A model generated the notes under the pieces. The model saw only the letters and a list, made by a program, of their open reading frames with translations. It had not been told where the DNA came from and ran no database searches. From Pedobacter chinensis (GTDB taxonomy: Bacteria; Bacteroidota; Bacteroidia; Sphingobacteriales; Sphingobacteriaceae): a stretch of 64,000 bases of DNA. How positions within the stretch are numbered: the stretch's first letter is position 1; each line of letters opens with the position of its first letter. The position numbers were made by a program, and so were the translations under genes. Below are positions 44,944 through 53,912 of this stretch, piece after piece. The DNA is taken from the NCBI RefSeq assembly GCF_003339865.1, contig NZ_QPKV01000004.1, forward strand, positions 434,001-498,000. The letters run 5' to 3'.

Positions 44944-45873
44944 ATGTCTGAATTTTCAAGAAGAAATTTTGTCAAAAGCCTTGGGCTGGTATTTTCTACA
45001 ACAATATTGGGAACGCAGACTCAGGCCATTTCGCGGTTTTCAGAAACGCAAAGGTTTGAAAATAATCATCGGATTTTAGGCTGCAATATTCGTGTGGCTC
45101 TGCCTGAAGATGATGCGTTAGGCCGTGGCTGGAAAGCGAGAAAGGATATTTGTATCAAAATTATAAAAGCACAAAAACCCGATATAATCGGTTTGCAGGA
45201 AGTTTTGAGGGTACAGGCAGAAGATATTCAAAAAGCCATGCCCGATTATTTCTCTTTCGGTTTTGATGGACCTGAAATGGATGTAAACAAAGAAACATAC
45301 AACGGAATTGCTAAAAACCTGGTTGTTTTTTCAAAGAAACGGTATGCAATGGTTTCAGCTGGTTGTTATTGGTTGTCGGAAACGCCCGAAATAGGTGGAA
45401 GTTTAGCCTGGGATACCGCCCGTGCAAGACATGTGAATTGGGTACGGTTACTGGATAAAAAATCAGGTAAGGAATTTAGGGTCATGGCTACACATCTGGA
45501 TCATAAATCGCAGGAAGCCAGAAATAAACAAGGTGAAATGATTATAAAAGAAAGCAGCCAATATCAAAAAGATTTTCCTCAGTTGCTAATTGGAGATTTC
45601 AACGTTGATGCTAAAAACCCGGTTTTCAAAATTATTACTGATGGCGGTTGGAATGAAAGTTATTTAACCGTTCACGGTAACCAAGAACCCGGAGCTACTT
45701 TTCATAACTTTTTAGGGAACGAGTATATCAAAACAAATGCCACAGGAAAAATAGACTTTATTTTTACCCGCGGTCAAATTCAGGTTCAATCAGCAAACAT
45801 CATTAAAGATCAAATCAATGGAATTTATCCAAGCGATCATTACTTTGTAAGTACCGACATTAGCCTTATTTAA
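44944..45873 (+). CDS. Tat-exported endonuclease/exonuclease/phosphatase family protein
   Basis: A 309-residue EEP-fold phosphoesterase. The N-terminus is a Tat signal (EFSRRNFVKSLG). Catalytic motifs are Glu in IGLQEVLRV near 82, the asparagine-aspartate motif LIGDFNVDA near 220 and His in PSDHYFVS near 300. Exported EEP enzymes often cleave phospholipid head groups or inositol phosphates rather than DNA. It is the last gene of the operon and, like the GDPD protein, could process a phosphorylated substrate outside the cytoplasm. Its stop is separated by one base from the stop of the convergent DeoR gene. Confidence 0.82.
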   Translation: MSEFSRRNFVKSLGLVFSTTILGTQTQAISRFSETQRFENNHRILGCNIRVALPEDDALGRGWKARKDICIKIIKAQKPDIIGLQEVLRVQAEDIQKAMPDYFSFGFDGPEMDVNKETYNGIAKNLVVFSKKRYAMVSAGCYWLSETPEIGGSLAWDTARARHVNWVRLLDKKSGKEFRVMATHLDHKSQEARNKQGEMIIKESSQYQKDFPQLLIGDFNVDAKNPVFKIITDGGWNESYLTVHGNQEPGATFHNFLGNEYIKTNATGKIDFIFTRGQIQVQSANIIKDQINGIYPSDHYFVSTDISLI

Positions 45874-45874
45874 G

Positions 45875-46642
45875 CTAAACAGCAACGATTACTTTAACGC
45901 CTTTTTCTTCTATTTGATTAATAACAGATTCTGAAACTCCGCTATCGGTAATGATGTAGTGAACCTGCTCAAAGCCACAAATTTTTCCTAAGCCACGTTT
46001 ATCAAACTTAGTGCTATCGGCCATAATGACTACAGTTTGAGCGGTTTCAATCATTTTTTGATTTAATGTAGCTTCAGATAAATTGGTAATTGAAAAGCCA
46101 AAGTCTAAATCAATTCCATCAACACCAAGAAACAATACTCCACAAGATATTTCACTTAACACACGTTCTGCATAAGAACCTGCAACTGAAGATGAATTTG
46201 AGCGAATTAAGCCGCCTAACTGCAATACCTCAATGTTTGGGCGTGAACTTAATTCCAGGCCAACCTTAAGCGCAGGCGTAATCACTGTTAAATGTTGGTT
46301 AGGATATAAACATCTGGCCAATTCAAATACAGTTGTGCCCGAACCAATACTAATCGAATCATTTTTTTCTATTAAAGAGAGCGCAGCTTTTGCAATCTTT
46401 TGTTTTTCATCCGAATTAATGAATGCCTTTTCGTTTATGGTGCGCTCATTGGCATAAGGATTATTAATGGAACCTCCGCCACGGGTTCTGAACAAAAGGT
46501 TTTTGTCTTCTAAAAGTTTTAAGTCCTTTCTAATCGTAACACCCGAAACCTCCATTAAATCGGTCAGTTCCAATATGCTCACTTTTCCATCTTCTTTTAA
46601 TTTCTTGAGTATAAATTCGTGTCTGTCGGTAATGTTTTTCAT
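45875..46642 (-). CDS. DeoR/GlpR-family transcriptional repressor
   Basis: A 255-residue DeoR-type regulator. The N-terminal helix-turn-helix is ILELTDLMEVSGVTIRKDL near residues 20-38, and the C-terminal sugar-phosphate-binding domain has IGSGTTVFELAR near 92 and DSTKFDKRGLG near 205. The longest frame starts at 46714, but that ATG coincides with the -33 element of a good promoter, so translation should start at 46642 (MKNITDRHEF). DeoR proteins usually sense phosphorylated sugars, so it likely controls the kinase operon it faces, with its own promoter at 46686-46715. Confidence 0.88.
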   Translation of the reverse strand: MKNITDRHEFILKKLKEDGKVSILELTDLMEVSGVTIRKDLKLLEDKNLLFRTRGGGSINNPYANERTINEKAFINSDEKQKIAKAALSLIEKNDSISIGSGTTVFELARCLYPNQHLTVITPALKVGLELSSRPNIEVLQLGGLIRSNSSSVAGSYAERVLSEISCGVLFLGVDGIDLDFGFSITNLSEATLNQKMIETAQTVVIMADSTKFDKRGLGKICGFEQVHYIITDSGVSESVINQIEEKGVKVIVAV

Positions 46643-46664
46643 AGAAAAAATATCTGGTTTTGAG

Positions 46665-46678
46665 GTTAATTCATTAAC
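46665..46678. promoter_or_regulatory. GTTAAT-TC-ATTAAC palindrome at DeoR transcription start
   Basis: A perfect 6-bp inverted repeat with a 2-nt centre, placed at the expected transcription start of the DeoR gene. A second short palindrome (TTAAC-T-GTTAA, 46675-46685) overlaps it. Position suits autoregulation. Confidence 0.45.
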
Positions 46679-46685
46679 TGTTAAA

Positions 46686-46715
46686 CAAACATAATTTAAA
46701 ATTAGATGATTCAAA
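46686..46715 (-). promoter_or_regulatory. Promoter of DeoR-family gene
   Basis: On the minus strand, TTTG (46715-46712), 18 nt, then TATGTTTG (46693-46686): a full match to the Bacteroidota consensus. The 5' untranslated leader would be about 37 nt. Confidence 0.7.
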
Positions 46716-46844
46716 ATTATATTTAGTTAAATTACCTTTCAATGTGTTTATATTAATTTAACTTTAAGGGCTCTGAAGGTGTTAGTAAAATCATAAAATT
46801 TCATTAATCTATATCCGTATTGAAATGTATTTTTATACGCGTAA

Positions 46845-49800
46845 ATGAGTGAAAAAAATAAAAATAATCAGTTGTCAGAATTAAATCCATACGATTATAT
46901 TTTAGAGGATTTTAACCTGAAAAATCTGAATGCCATTTTTATTCTTAAACATTTAAATCAGCAAATTCATACTGAAAGTAAAGGTTTTTTCAATGTTTTT
47001 CCTGAGCAGATTGAAATAGATTTTGGAGCTTTTAGTCATCATGAATCTGATATGCCTTTTCCCATTGTTCAGATTCAGCAGAATGAAAATTCAGTGAAAC
47101 TTTCTTGCAGATGTACCACTCCTAAAAACAAACTTTGTGAACATCAGGCTCAGGTTTTATACAATGTTTTGCAGCGACAGGATTTGTTGATCTTTTTTGA
47201 TGAAAACCTTCGAAAACAGCGACTTTCCAAAATAGCTTTAGATTATGGTTTAGAAAAAGAACCAAACCTTGATTTACTTTTCAATTTGGTTTATGTAAAA
47301 GGAGCTATAGAAATTAAGCCTAAAATAGATGCCCTCCAGCCATTTAATAAAGAAGCGCAGCAGCAGTTGCAGCAGATTTTATTGCCTGCAAAAACCAATA
47401 AAAATTTTAAAAATGATGTTAGTAAACTGATTTTGGTTTTAGGCCAGCATCGATATTATAATAATTTAACGATAGAACTTTTTGAGGCCGAAAAAACCAA
47501 AAGCGGAAAGGTTAAAAATCCTTTAAAAGGTATAAATTCTGCTGAGTTGATTTTTAAAGCTGAAGAAAGTGAAGTGTTAAAATTCTACAGCGGTGTGGCT
47601 GCCTTTCATCAAAATTACAATACTGAGCCAACTGAAACCGAAATTGATGCATTAAAAGCAATTGTTAAAAATCCTTTGGGCATTCCGGTTTATTTGCAAG
47701 ATATCAGGCAGTCTTCTTCCATTCAAGCATCAACTATTACTGCGGTAGATGTTCAAACATTAGATGTCGATTTGCGCTTAACAGTAAACCAGAAGGATGA
47801 ATTCTATGAAATTACCGGTCGATTAATCATCGAAGGAAAATCTTATGAGCTTGACCAATTGTTGCTTGTTCATCAATATTTCATTCAGCTTAAAGATCAA
47901 CTTTATCTCATAACCCGTTTGGATTTGCTGCGGGTCATTGGTTTTTTCAAGAAGCAAAGTAACCGGTTAATTCTGCATCAATCAAAATATCCCGAATTTC
48001 AGAAAACCATACTGATCCCATTGGAAGGTAGCATTCATGTTGATTATTCTTACCTGAAACCCGCTACGAAAAGTCAGATTGAAGAAAAAGGTTTCGACCT
48101 GGAAAACGAGCAATTGATTTACCTTTCAGAATCAGAAGATTATATATTAATTACTCCGGTAATGCGGTATGGCAATTTAGAGATTCCGGTGCTGTCCAAA
48201 AAACAAATTCAGGCACAGGACAAATTAGAGAATATATTTACCGTTTATCGTGATGAAAAAGCCGAATTACAGTTTATTGGAAATGTGTTAAAACAGCATC
48301 CCTTTTTTTATGAACAGGAAACCAATGATTCATATTACCTCCATCGCAAAAGATTTTTAGAAGAAGCCTGGTTTTTAGATGCATTTGAAACCTGGCGAAA
48401 CAAAGGCATTCATATTTTAGGTTTCAACCAGCTGAAAAACAATAAGCTTAGTGAGTACAAAGCGCACATTAATATTGAGGTGTTGAGTGGCACAGATTGG
48501 TTTGAAACAAAGGTTGAAGTAAAGTTTGGCAAGCAGCGGGTAGCACTAAAGCATCTTCATAAATCAATCAGAAACAAGAGTAAATTTGTTACACTTGATG
48601 ATGGCACACAAGGCATTTTACCTCATGAATGGATTGAAAAATTTGCTGACTACTTTAATGCGGGAGAGGTTACTGAAGATGCTATTTTAACTCCAAAAAT
48701 TAAGTTTGCCACCATTAATGAGCTTTACGAGGATGCCGTGTTGGATGGCGAAGTTAAAAATGAGTTAACGTTATATAAGCAGAAATTTGAAGGAACAAAT
48801 TCTATCCGGGAAGTTGAAGTACCGAAAACGTTGCGGGCAACTTTGCGGCATTACCAGAAAGATGGCTTAAACTGGCTTAATTTTTTAGATGATTTTAACT
48901 TTGGCTCCTGCCTGGCAGATGACATGGGGCTTGGTAAAACCATTCAGATTCTGGCTTTTATTTTATCACAAAGAGAAAAAGTTTCACATCGTACCAATCT
49001 TGTTGTGGTTCCGGCATCGCTGATTTTTAATTGGAAAGCTGAAGTAGCGAAATTTGCTCCATCCATAAAGGTAAAAACGATTTATGGTAATGAAAGAGTT
49101 AAGACAACGGATAGCTTTGATGATTACGAGATCATTTTAACCTCTTACGGAACGCTGCTTTCTGATATCCGCTTCCTGAAAGATTATCGTTTCAATTATA
49201 TTTTTCTGGATGAATCGCAACACATCAAAAACCCGGAATCGCAGCGATATAAAGCTGTTCGGATGTTGCAATCCAGAAACAAAGTGGTAATGACCGGAAC
49301 GCCGATTGAGAATAATACTTTTGATTTATACGGACAATTGTCTTTCGCCTGTCCGGGTTTGTTTGGAAGCAAACAACAATTTGCCGATTTGTATTCAACA
49401 CCGATTGATCAATTTAAAGATCGAAAAAGAAGTGAAGAACTTCAGCGAAAAATCAGACCATTTATTCTGCGCAGAACCAAAGAGCAGGTGGCTAAAGAAC
49501 TTCCGGATAAAACGGAGATTATTCTTTATTGTGAAATGGGAGAGGAGCAACGTGAAGTTTACGAGGCCAATAAAAAAGAGATTCAGGATTTTATTTTAAA
49601 TAAAACAGAGGATGAACTTCCGAAAAGTTCGATGCATGTTTTAAAAAGCATCACTCAATTAAGACAGATCTGCAATTCGGCGGCTTTACTGGCTGATGGA
49701 AAATCGTATCTCCAGGCTTCATCAAAAATTGAAGTATTGCTGGAGCAGATAGAAAGTAAAGCGCCTAAACACAAGATTCTGGTTTTTTCTCAGTTTGTAA

Positions 49801-50222
49801 CCATGCTCGATCTTATTAAAAAACAGCTTGAAAAACGCGGGATCAGGTATGCGTATTTAACCGGTCAAACTAAAAACAGGGCAGAAACGGTTCAGTCATT
49901 TCAAGAGAATGATGATATTCCTGTTTTTCTGATCAGTTTGAAAGCAGGCGGAACAGGGCTGAATTTAACACAAGCTGATTATGTTTATCTGGTTGATCCC
50001 TGGTGGAATCCAGCAGTGGAAAATCAGGCCATTGATCGTGCCTATCGGATTGGGCAGCATAAAAATGTAATGGCGGTCAGATTAATTTGTCCTGATACGA
50101 TAGAAGAGAAAATTATGAAGCTGCAAGCCACAAAAAAAGATTTGGTTAAAAATTTAATCCAAACTGATGGTGGGTTTTTTAAGGGTTTGAACAAAAAAGA
50201 ATTGCTGGGATTGTTGAGTTAA
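46845..50222 (+). CDS. SNF2-family helicase with SWIM zinc finger
   Basis: A 1125-residue SWI2/SNF2 ATPase. A SWIM zinc finger (CRC then CEH, near residues 86-100: KLSCRCTTPKNKLCEHQ) precedes a long bacterial SNF2-associated region. The ATPase half has motif I LADDMGLGKTIQ near 690, motif II LDESQH, motif III MTGTPIEN near 820, and the C-terminal motifs GLNLTQADYVY and RAYRIGQ near 1065. Such proteins translocate on DNA and act in repair or transcription; bacterial targets are mostly unknown. It is monocistronic and divergent from the DeoR gene. No toxin or phage-defence partners flank it. Confidence 0.92.
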   Translation: MSEKNKNNQLSELNPYDYILEDFNLKNLNAIFILKHLNQQIHTESKGFFNVFPEQIEIDFGAFSHHESDMPFPIVQIQQNENSVKLSCRCTTPKNKLCEHQAQVLYNVLQRQDLLIFFDENLRKQRLSKIALDYGLEKEPNLDLLFNLVYVKGAIEIKPKIDALQPFNKEAQQQLQQILLPAKTNKNFKNDVSKLILVLGQHRYYNNLTIELFEAEKTKSGKVKNPLKGINSAELIFKAEESEVLKFYSGVAAFHQNYNTEPTETEIDALKAIVKNPLGIPVYLQDIRQSSSIQASTITAVDVQTLDVDLRLTVNQKDEFYEITGRLIIEGKSYELDQLLLVHQYFIQLKDQLYLITRLDLLRVIGFFKKQSNRLILHQSKYPEFQKTILIPLEGSIHVDYSYLKPATKSQIEEKGFDLENEQLIYLSESEDYILITPVMRYGNLEIPVLSKKQIQAQDKLENIFTVYRDEKAELQFIGNVLKQHPFFYEQETNDSYYLHRKRFLEEAWFLDAFETWRNKGIHILGFNQLKNNKLSEYKAHINIEVLSGTDWFETKVEVKFGKQRVALKHLHKSIRNKSKFVTLDDGTQGILPHEWIEKFADYFNAGEVTEDAILTPKIKFATINELYEDAVLDGEVKNELTLYKQKFEGTNSIREVEVPKTLRATLRHYQKDGLNWLNFLDDFNFGSCLADDMGLGKTIQILAFILSQREKVSHRTNLVVVPASLIFNWKAEVAKFAPSIKVKTIYGNERVKTTDSFDDYEIILTSYGTLLSDIRFLKDYRFNYIFLDESQHIKNPESQRYKAVRMLQSRNKVVMTGTPIENNTFDLYGQLSFACPGLFGSKQQFADLYSTPIDQFKDRKRSEELQRKIRPFILRRTKEQVAKELPDKTEIILYCEMGEEQREVYEANKKEIQDFILNKTEDELPKSSMHVLKSITQLRQICNSAALLADGKSYLQASSKIEVLLEQIESKAPKHKILVFSQFVTMLDLIKKQLEKRGIRYAYLTGQTKNRAETVQSFQENDDIPVFLISLKAGGTGLNLTQADYVYLVDPWWNPAVENQAIDRAYRIGQHKNVMAVRLICPDTIEEKIMKLQATKKDLVKNLIQTDGGFFKGLNKKELLGLLS

Positions 50223-50537
50223 CCAACATAAAATATCACACAGTAATGAGATGGGGAAAACTAAAACGATCGTTATTGCAAGTAGGCCCTTCAGCCGACG
50301 AAGCAATCTTACTTTTATGCCGTAACCTCCTTATGGATTTATTATCATGAAGGAGATTGCCGCAGTCGTTACCGATGAGGGATAGGAGAACTCCTTCGCA
50401 ATGATGATTTTACTTGTATGGTGGATTTCAAATCCACAGTACTTAAGGACGAGATTATAAATCTCGACCAGCTGTATATCAAAATTCTACTCTAATACAA
50501 GACCTATGAAGGTATGTCAACCTCATTCAGGTTATAA
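50223..50537. other. Intergenic region with palindromic repeats
   Basis: This gap holds an eroded copy of the TTATTGC..GAAGCAATCTT repeat (about 50270-50310, with its partner GAGATTGCCGC..CTTCGCAATGATGA near 50355-50405) and the double hairpin at 50421-50466. No gene was seen. Confidence 0.6.
50421..50466. repeat. Double-hairpin repeat, copy 1
   Basis: GTGGATTT-C-AAATCCAC (50421-50437) followed by CGAGATT-ATA-AATCTCG (50450-50466), two exact palindromes. A second copy of the same pair is at 53269-53315. Confidence 0.8.
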
Positions 50538-51341
50538 TCAAATCCCAACCTGAAACGCATAACCCAAAAAAGCCGGTACATTTAAACTCTCTATAACTTT
50601 CCATTCTTTTTTCTCCTCAATAAAAACAGGTTCATCCAGGCCAGATGCTTTCGCGGCTGCGGTATATAAATTTTTTCTTGCCGGATGATTAGGCGAACAA
50701 GCATTGTAAATCCTACCGAAGGCTTTTTTCTCCAAAAGCTTGCAAGCAATGCCAACGGCATCTGTTTGATGAATTAAATTTACTGGTGCCAGACCATTCG
50801 GAACATCAGTTTTACCAGCAAAAAATCTTCCGGGGTTTCGGTTTGGACCAATCAATCCCGCGAAACGGATGATGGTGTAATCGGACGGAAAATAATCTTT
50901 TAAAAGCAACTCAGCATTCAATATCACTTTGCCCGAATCGGTATCAGGATGCGTTTCACTATCTTCATTAACCACTGTATTTCCATCATTGTAAACACTG
51001 GTTGAGCTGATTAAAACAATTTTGCCAGATTTTTTGGCAGCAGTTAAAATCGCCTTTATCTTATTGTGATAATGGTTTAATTCAGCTGAATTTCTTTTAG
51101 GAGGGATACAGATAAAAAGTACATCCGTTTCAAAAAAAACCGGATCAGCAGCAATTTCATCAGCTGTAAAATTAACCAAGAATGGTTTTATCTTTTCTTC
51201 AGCAAGCAGGGTTAATTTTTCTGGTGTTGTGGTTGAGCCTTTAACTTCATAGCCAAGTTCAATTAGCTTCTTTGCAAAAGCAAATCCAAACCAACCGCAA
51301 CCTAAAATGGATACTGTTTTAATTTCAAGAGATGAAGCCAT
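50538..51341 (-). CDS. NAD(P)-binding protein, YeeZ-like SDR
   Basis: A 267-residue Rossmann-fold protein. The N-terminal motif is VSILGCGWFGFAFAKKLIELG; later motifs are LISSTSVY near 113 and FAGLIGPNRNPGRFF near 155, as in atypical extended short-chain dehydrogenases such as YeeZ. The catalytic Tyr-Lys pair of classical epimerases is not clear. Reaction unknown. It is 34 nt after the thymidine kinase gene and in the same orientation, so probably co-transcribed. Confidence 0.78.
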   Translation of the reverse strand: MASSLEIKTVSILGCGWFGFAFAKKLIELGYEVKGSTTTPEKLTLLAEEKIKPFLVNFTADEIAADPVFFETDVLFICIPPKRNSAELNHYHNKIKAILTAAKKSGKIVLISSTSVYNDGNTVVNEDSETHPDTDSGKVILNAELLLKDYFPSDYTIIRFAGLIGPNRNPGRFFAGKTDVPNGLAPVNLIHQTDAVGIACKLLEKKAFGRIYNACSPNHPARKNLYTAAAKASGLDEPVFIEEKKEWKVIESLNVPAFLGYAFQVGI

Positions 51342-51375
51342 ACGCTAACGAACTAATGACCAATGAACCAATAAA

Positions 51376-51957
51376 TCATCCCTTTCCAACATTGTAGCAA
51401 GCTCTGCAACGCGGTTCATAGCTTTCCTTTTCGCCAAGTAAAACCGTGTTTTCATCGGCAACGGTTCTATAGCTGTAAAGTGCAGGATTTCCGCAACAAA
51501 CGCAAACCGCATTCACTTTGGTAACATGTTCGGCAATGGCCATCAAAGCAGGCATCGGCCCGAATGGTTTACCTGTAAAATCCATATCCAAGCCTGCCAC
51601 AATCACACGGATGCCTTTCAAAGCAAGTTTGTTGCAAACATCAGGAAGCTCATCATCAAAAAACTGCGCTTCATCAATGCCTACCACCTGGGTATTGGCG
51701 CCTAAAAGCAAAATTGCCGAAGCGCTGTCAACTGGTGTGGAATTAATGGAGTTTAAATCATGAGAAACAACGGCAGTTTCATGGTAACGGGTATCGGTTC
51801 GGGGTTTAAAAATCTCTACATTTAACTTAGCAATCTGAGCTCTTTTCAGTCTGCGGATCAGTTCTTCCGTTTTGCCCGAAAACATGGAACCACATACCAC
51901 TTCAATACTTCCTGAAAATTCGCCCCTTCTTCTAAAATTTTGTTCACTAAATAACAT
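51376..51957 (-). CDS. tdk: Thymidine kinase
   Basis: A type II thymidine kinase of 193 residues, phosphorylating thymidine to dTMP for salvage. The P-loop is [12 protein letters not shown] near residues 18-29, the DEAQFF motif is IDEAQFFDD near 96, and the zinc-binding Cys pairs are CVCCGNP and CRACY. An upstream in-frame ATG at 52014 would add 19 residues that fit no family member, and a TTTG-containing -7-like sequence follows it, so I start at [14 protein letters not shown]. It is divergent from the acidic protein gene at 52080. Confidence 0.92.
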   Translation of the reverse strand: MLFSEQNFRRRGEFSGSIEVVCGSMFSGKTEELIRRLKRAQIAKLNVEIFKPRTDTRYHETAVVSHDLNSINSTPVDSASAILLLGANTQVVGIDEAQFFDDELPDVCNKLALKGIRVIVAGLDMDFTGKPFGPMPALMAIAEHVTKVNAVCVCCGNPALYSYRTVADENTVLLGEKESYEPRCRACYNVGKG

Positions 51958-52017
51958 GCCCGATTGTTTATGCCCTGATGTGTTGTCTATAATTTTTAAC
52001 CGAACAAATATCATAAT

Positions 52018-52040
52018 TATGTGTTATTTTTGAACACATA
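52018..52040. promoter_or_regulatory. Inverted repeat TATGTGTT-N7-AACACATA
   Basis: A perfect 8-bp inverted repeat with a 7-nt centre in the gap between the divergent thymidine kinase and acidic protein genes. It is a candidate operator for either promoter. Confidence 0.4.
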
Positions 52041-52079
52041 GTTACCAACATAAATCGATCAAAAAATCGTTATAACTTC

Positions 52080-53252
52080 ATGATGAACCAACAAGATATC
52101 TTCAAAAAAGTAGGCAATATTTTAACAGAATTAAATGAGCAGTATCAGTTTCTTGCTCAAAATCCACAACAGTTAAATGATTTGGAACTGGAACTTTTTC
52201 TGGCCAATGCAGATTTTCTTGCAGATCATGTGCGGATTGTACAAAAACTGAATGCAAGCATTACGCAAAAAGAACTTCCAAAACCTGATGTATCCGTTCA
52301 GAATGAACCTGTAAACATTGCTGATGAATTAAATGTTGCAAAAAGCTACAAAGAAGAGGAAGAATATTTTGATCCGGAGGAGCTTGCTGAAGTGGCAGCA
52401 GCAGAGGAGGAAGAAGAACGAGTGGATGTAAAACAGCAGCAGGAAGTATTGGATGATGAAAAGATTCATGAAGAAACTGCTGAGAAAATTCTGAATAAAG
52501 ATTTTTTCAAGCCAGATCATGATGATCATACTTTCGAGTTTGTGTTGGGTAATCACAGTGCCGATGATCAGTTTGATTATGAAGCTAAACCTGTGGAGGA
52601 AATTTTCGACAGACCTTTAAGCAAGGATGAGGAGGAAATATTAGCGCAAAAGAAAAGGATTCAAGAGCAAGATGAATTACCTGCCGAAGATGAACCAGTG
52701 TTGGCTGAAGAAGATGAGATTGGTCCGGAGCCGTTTTTGATCTCAAAAGAAGAAGAGGCAAAAAATATTCAACCAAAAGCAGAAGAAATTTCGTTAGAAG
52801 CACCTGCCCCGGCAAAACCAATCGAAGCATTAAGAGATGTAGAGATGGATGAGCCGATTATCTCTCCTCCGGTAATTGAAGAAAAGCCTGTTTTTATCCC
52901 CGAGGCCATTCCTGTAAAACCTCCTGTTCAACCTATATCTTCAAAACCTGCTCCGAGTTTAAATGATTTACTGGCAAAAACTCATGCCAAAACTGATGAA
53001 CCGGTAAAAGCACCAATTGCTGATTTAAAACAAGGCATTAGCTTGAATGAAAAACTACTTTTCATCAAAGATCTTTTCAAAGGATACAATCTGGCATATT
53101 CTGAAGCAATTGATATTGTAAATAAAATGAACAGCTTTGAAGCAGCCGATAGCTTTTTGCAAAGCAATTATGCTGTTAAAAATGATTGGGCAAGTAAACA
53201 GGCAACGGTAGATCAGTTTTACGAATTGCTGAACAGAAGATTTAGCAAATAA
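52080..53252 (+). CDS. Conserved acidic Bacteroidota protein of unknown function
   Basis: A 390-residue protein. Residues 1-65 are helical (QQDIFKKVGNILTELNEQYQ). Residues 75-310 are very rich in Glu, Asp and Pro and probably disordered. Residues 325-390 form a conserved helical C-terminal domain (LNEKLLFIKDLFKGYNLAYSEAI then FLQSNYA). There is no signal peptide or membrane segment, so it is likely cytosolic. I recognise no enzyme motif. The domain plan, two folded ends joined by an acidic linker, suggests an adaptor protein. The function is unknown. Confidence 0.8.
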   Translation: MMNQQDIFKKVGNILTELNEQYQFLAQNPQQLNDLELELFLANADFLADHVRIVQKLNASITQKELPKPDVSVQNEPVNIADELNVAKSYKEEEEYFDPEELAEVAAAEEEEERVDVKQQQEVLDDEKIHEETAEKILNKDFFKPDHDDHTFEFVLGNHSADDQFDYEAKPVEEIFDRPLSKDEEEILAQKKRIQEQDELPAEDEPVLAEEDEIGPEPFLISKEEEAKNIQPKAEEISLEAPAPAKPIEALRDVEMDEPIISPPVIEEKPVFIPEAIPVKPPVQPISSKPAPSLNDLLAKTHAKTDEPVKAPIADLKQGISLNEKLLFIKDLFKGYNLAYSEAIDIVNKMNSFEAADSFLQSNYAVKNDWASKQATVDQFYELLNRRFSK

Positions 53253-53268
53253 TTATTGATTTTGAGTG

Positions 53269-53315
53269 GTGGATTTCAAATCCACAGTGACGTAGTCGAG
53301 ATTGCAAATCCCGAC
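53269..53315. repeat. Double-hairpin repeat, copy 2
   Basis: GTGGATTT-C-AAATCCAC (53269-53285) is identical to copy 1 at 50421; the second hairpin GTCGAGATT-GCA-AATCCCGAC (53295-53315) has one mismatch. It follows the stop codon of the acidic protein gene by 16 nt. Confidence 0.8.
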
Positions 53316-53337
53316 TAACGTAAGGTCAAGCAGGATG

Positions 53338-53905
53338 AAATGGCCAGGCATAATATTTAAACACCATATATGAACCGTTAAGCATGATGTATAACAAACA
53401 CCGTACAAGAACGGTCGTCATCCTGAACTTGTTTCAGTACCTTAATAGCATGAACACATAGCATGAAAGATGCTGAATCAAGTTCAGCATGAAGTGATGG
53501 TTAGGCACCATGCATAATAAAACACCATACATGAACGGTCGTCATTCTGAACTTGTTTCAGGACCTTAATAGCATGAACACATAGCATGAAAGATGCTGA
53601 ATCAAGTTCAGCATGACGTGATGGTTAGGCACGATGCATAATAACACACCGTACAAGAACGGTCGTCATCCTGAACTTGTTTCAGGACCTTAATAGCATG
53701 AACACATAGCATGAAAGATGCTGAATCAGGTTCTGCAAGATGTGATGATTAGACATGATGCATAATACCATACATAGAACGGTCGTCATCCTGAACTTGT
53801 TTTAGGACCTTAACGGCATGAACACATAGCAGGAAAGATGCTGAAACAAGTTCAGCAAGACGAAATGGTTAGGCACGATGCATAATAAAACACCATGTAT
53901 GAACG
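53338..53905. repeat. Tandem repeat of about 124 bp, four units, each a hairpin
   Basis: Units begin at 53413, 53537, 53661 and 53781 (spacing 124, 124, 120), preceded by an eroded partial unit. Each holds a 22-nt arm (53416-53437 in unit 1, starting CGTCATCCTGAAC) and its imperfect reverse complement (53473-53494), so each transcript unit can fold. The array ends at the rodA stop codon. It is non-coding. Confidence 0.9.
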
Positions 53906-53912
53906 CTGGCTT

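Noticed and set aside
46845..50222. SNF2 helicase as part of a phage-defence system
   Set aside because: It stands alone with a SWIM finger and core-gene neighbours; no nuclease, methylase or other defence partner flanks it.
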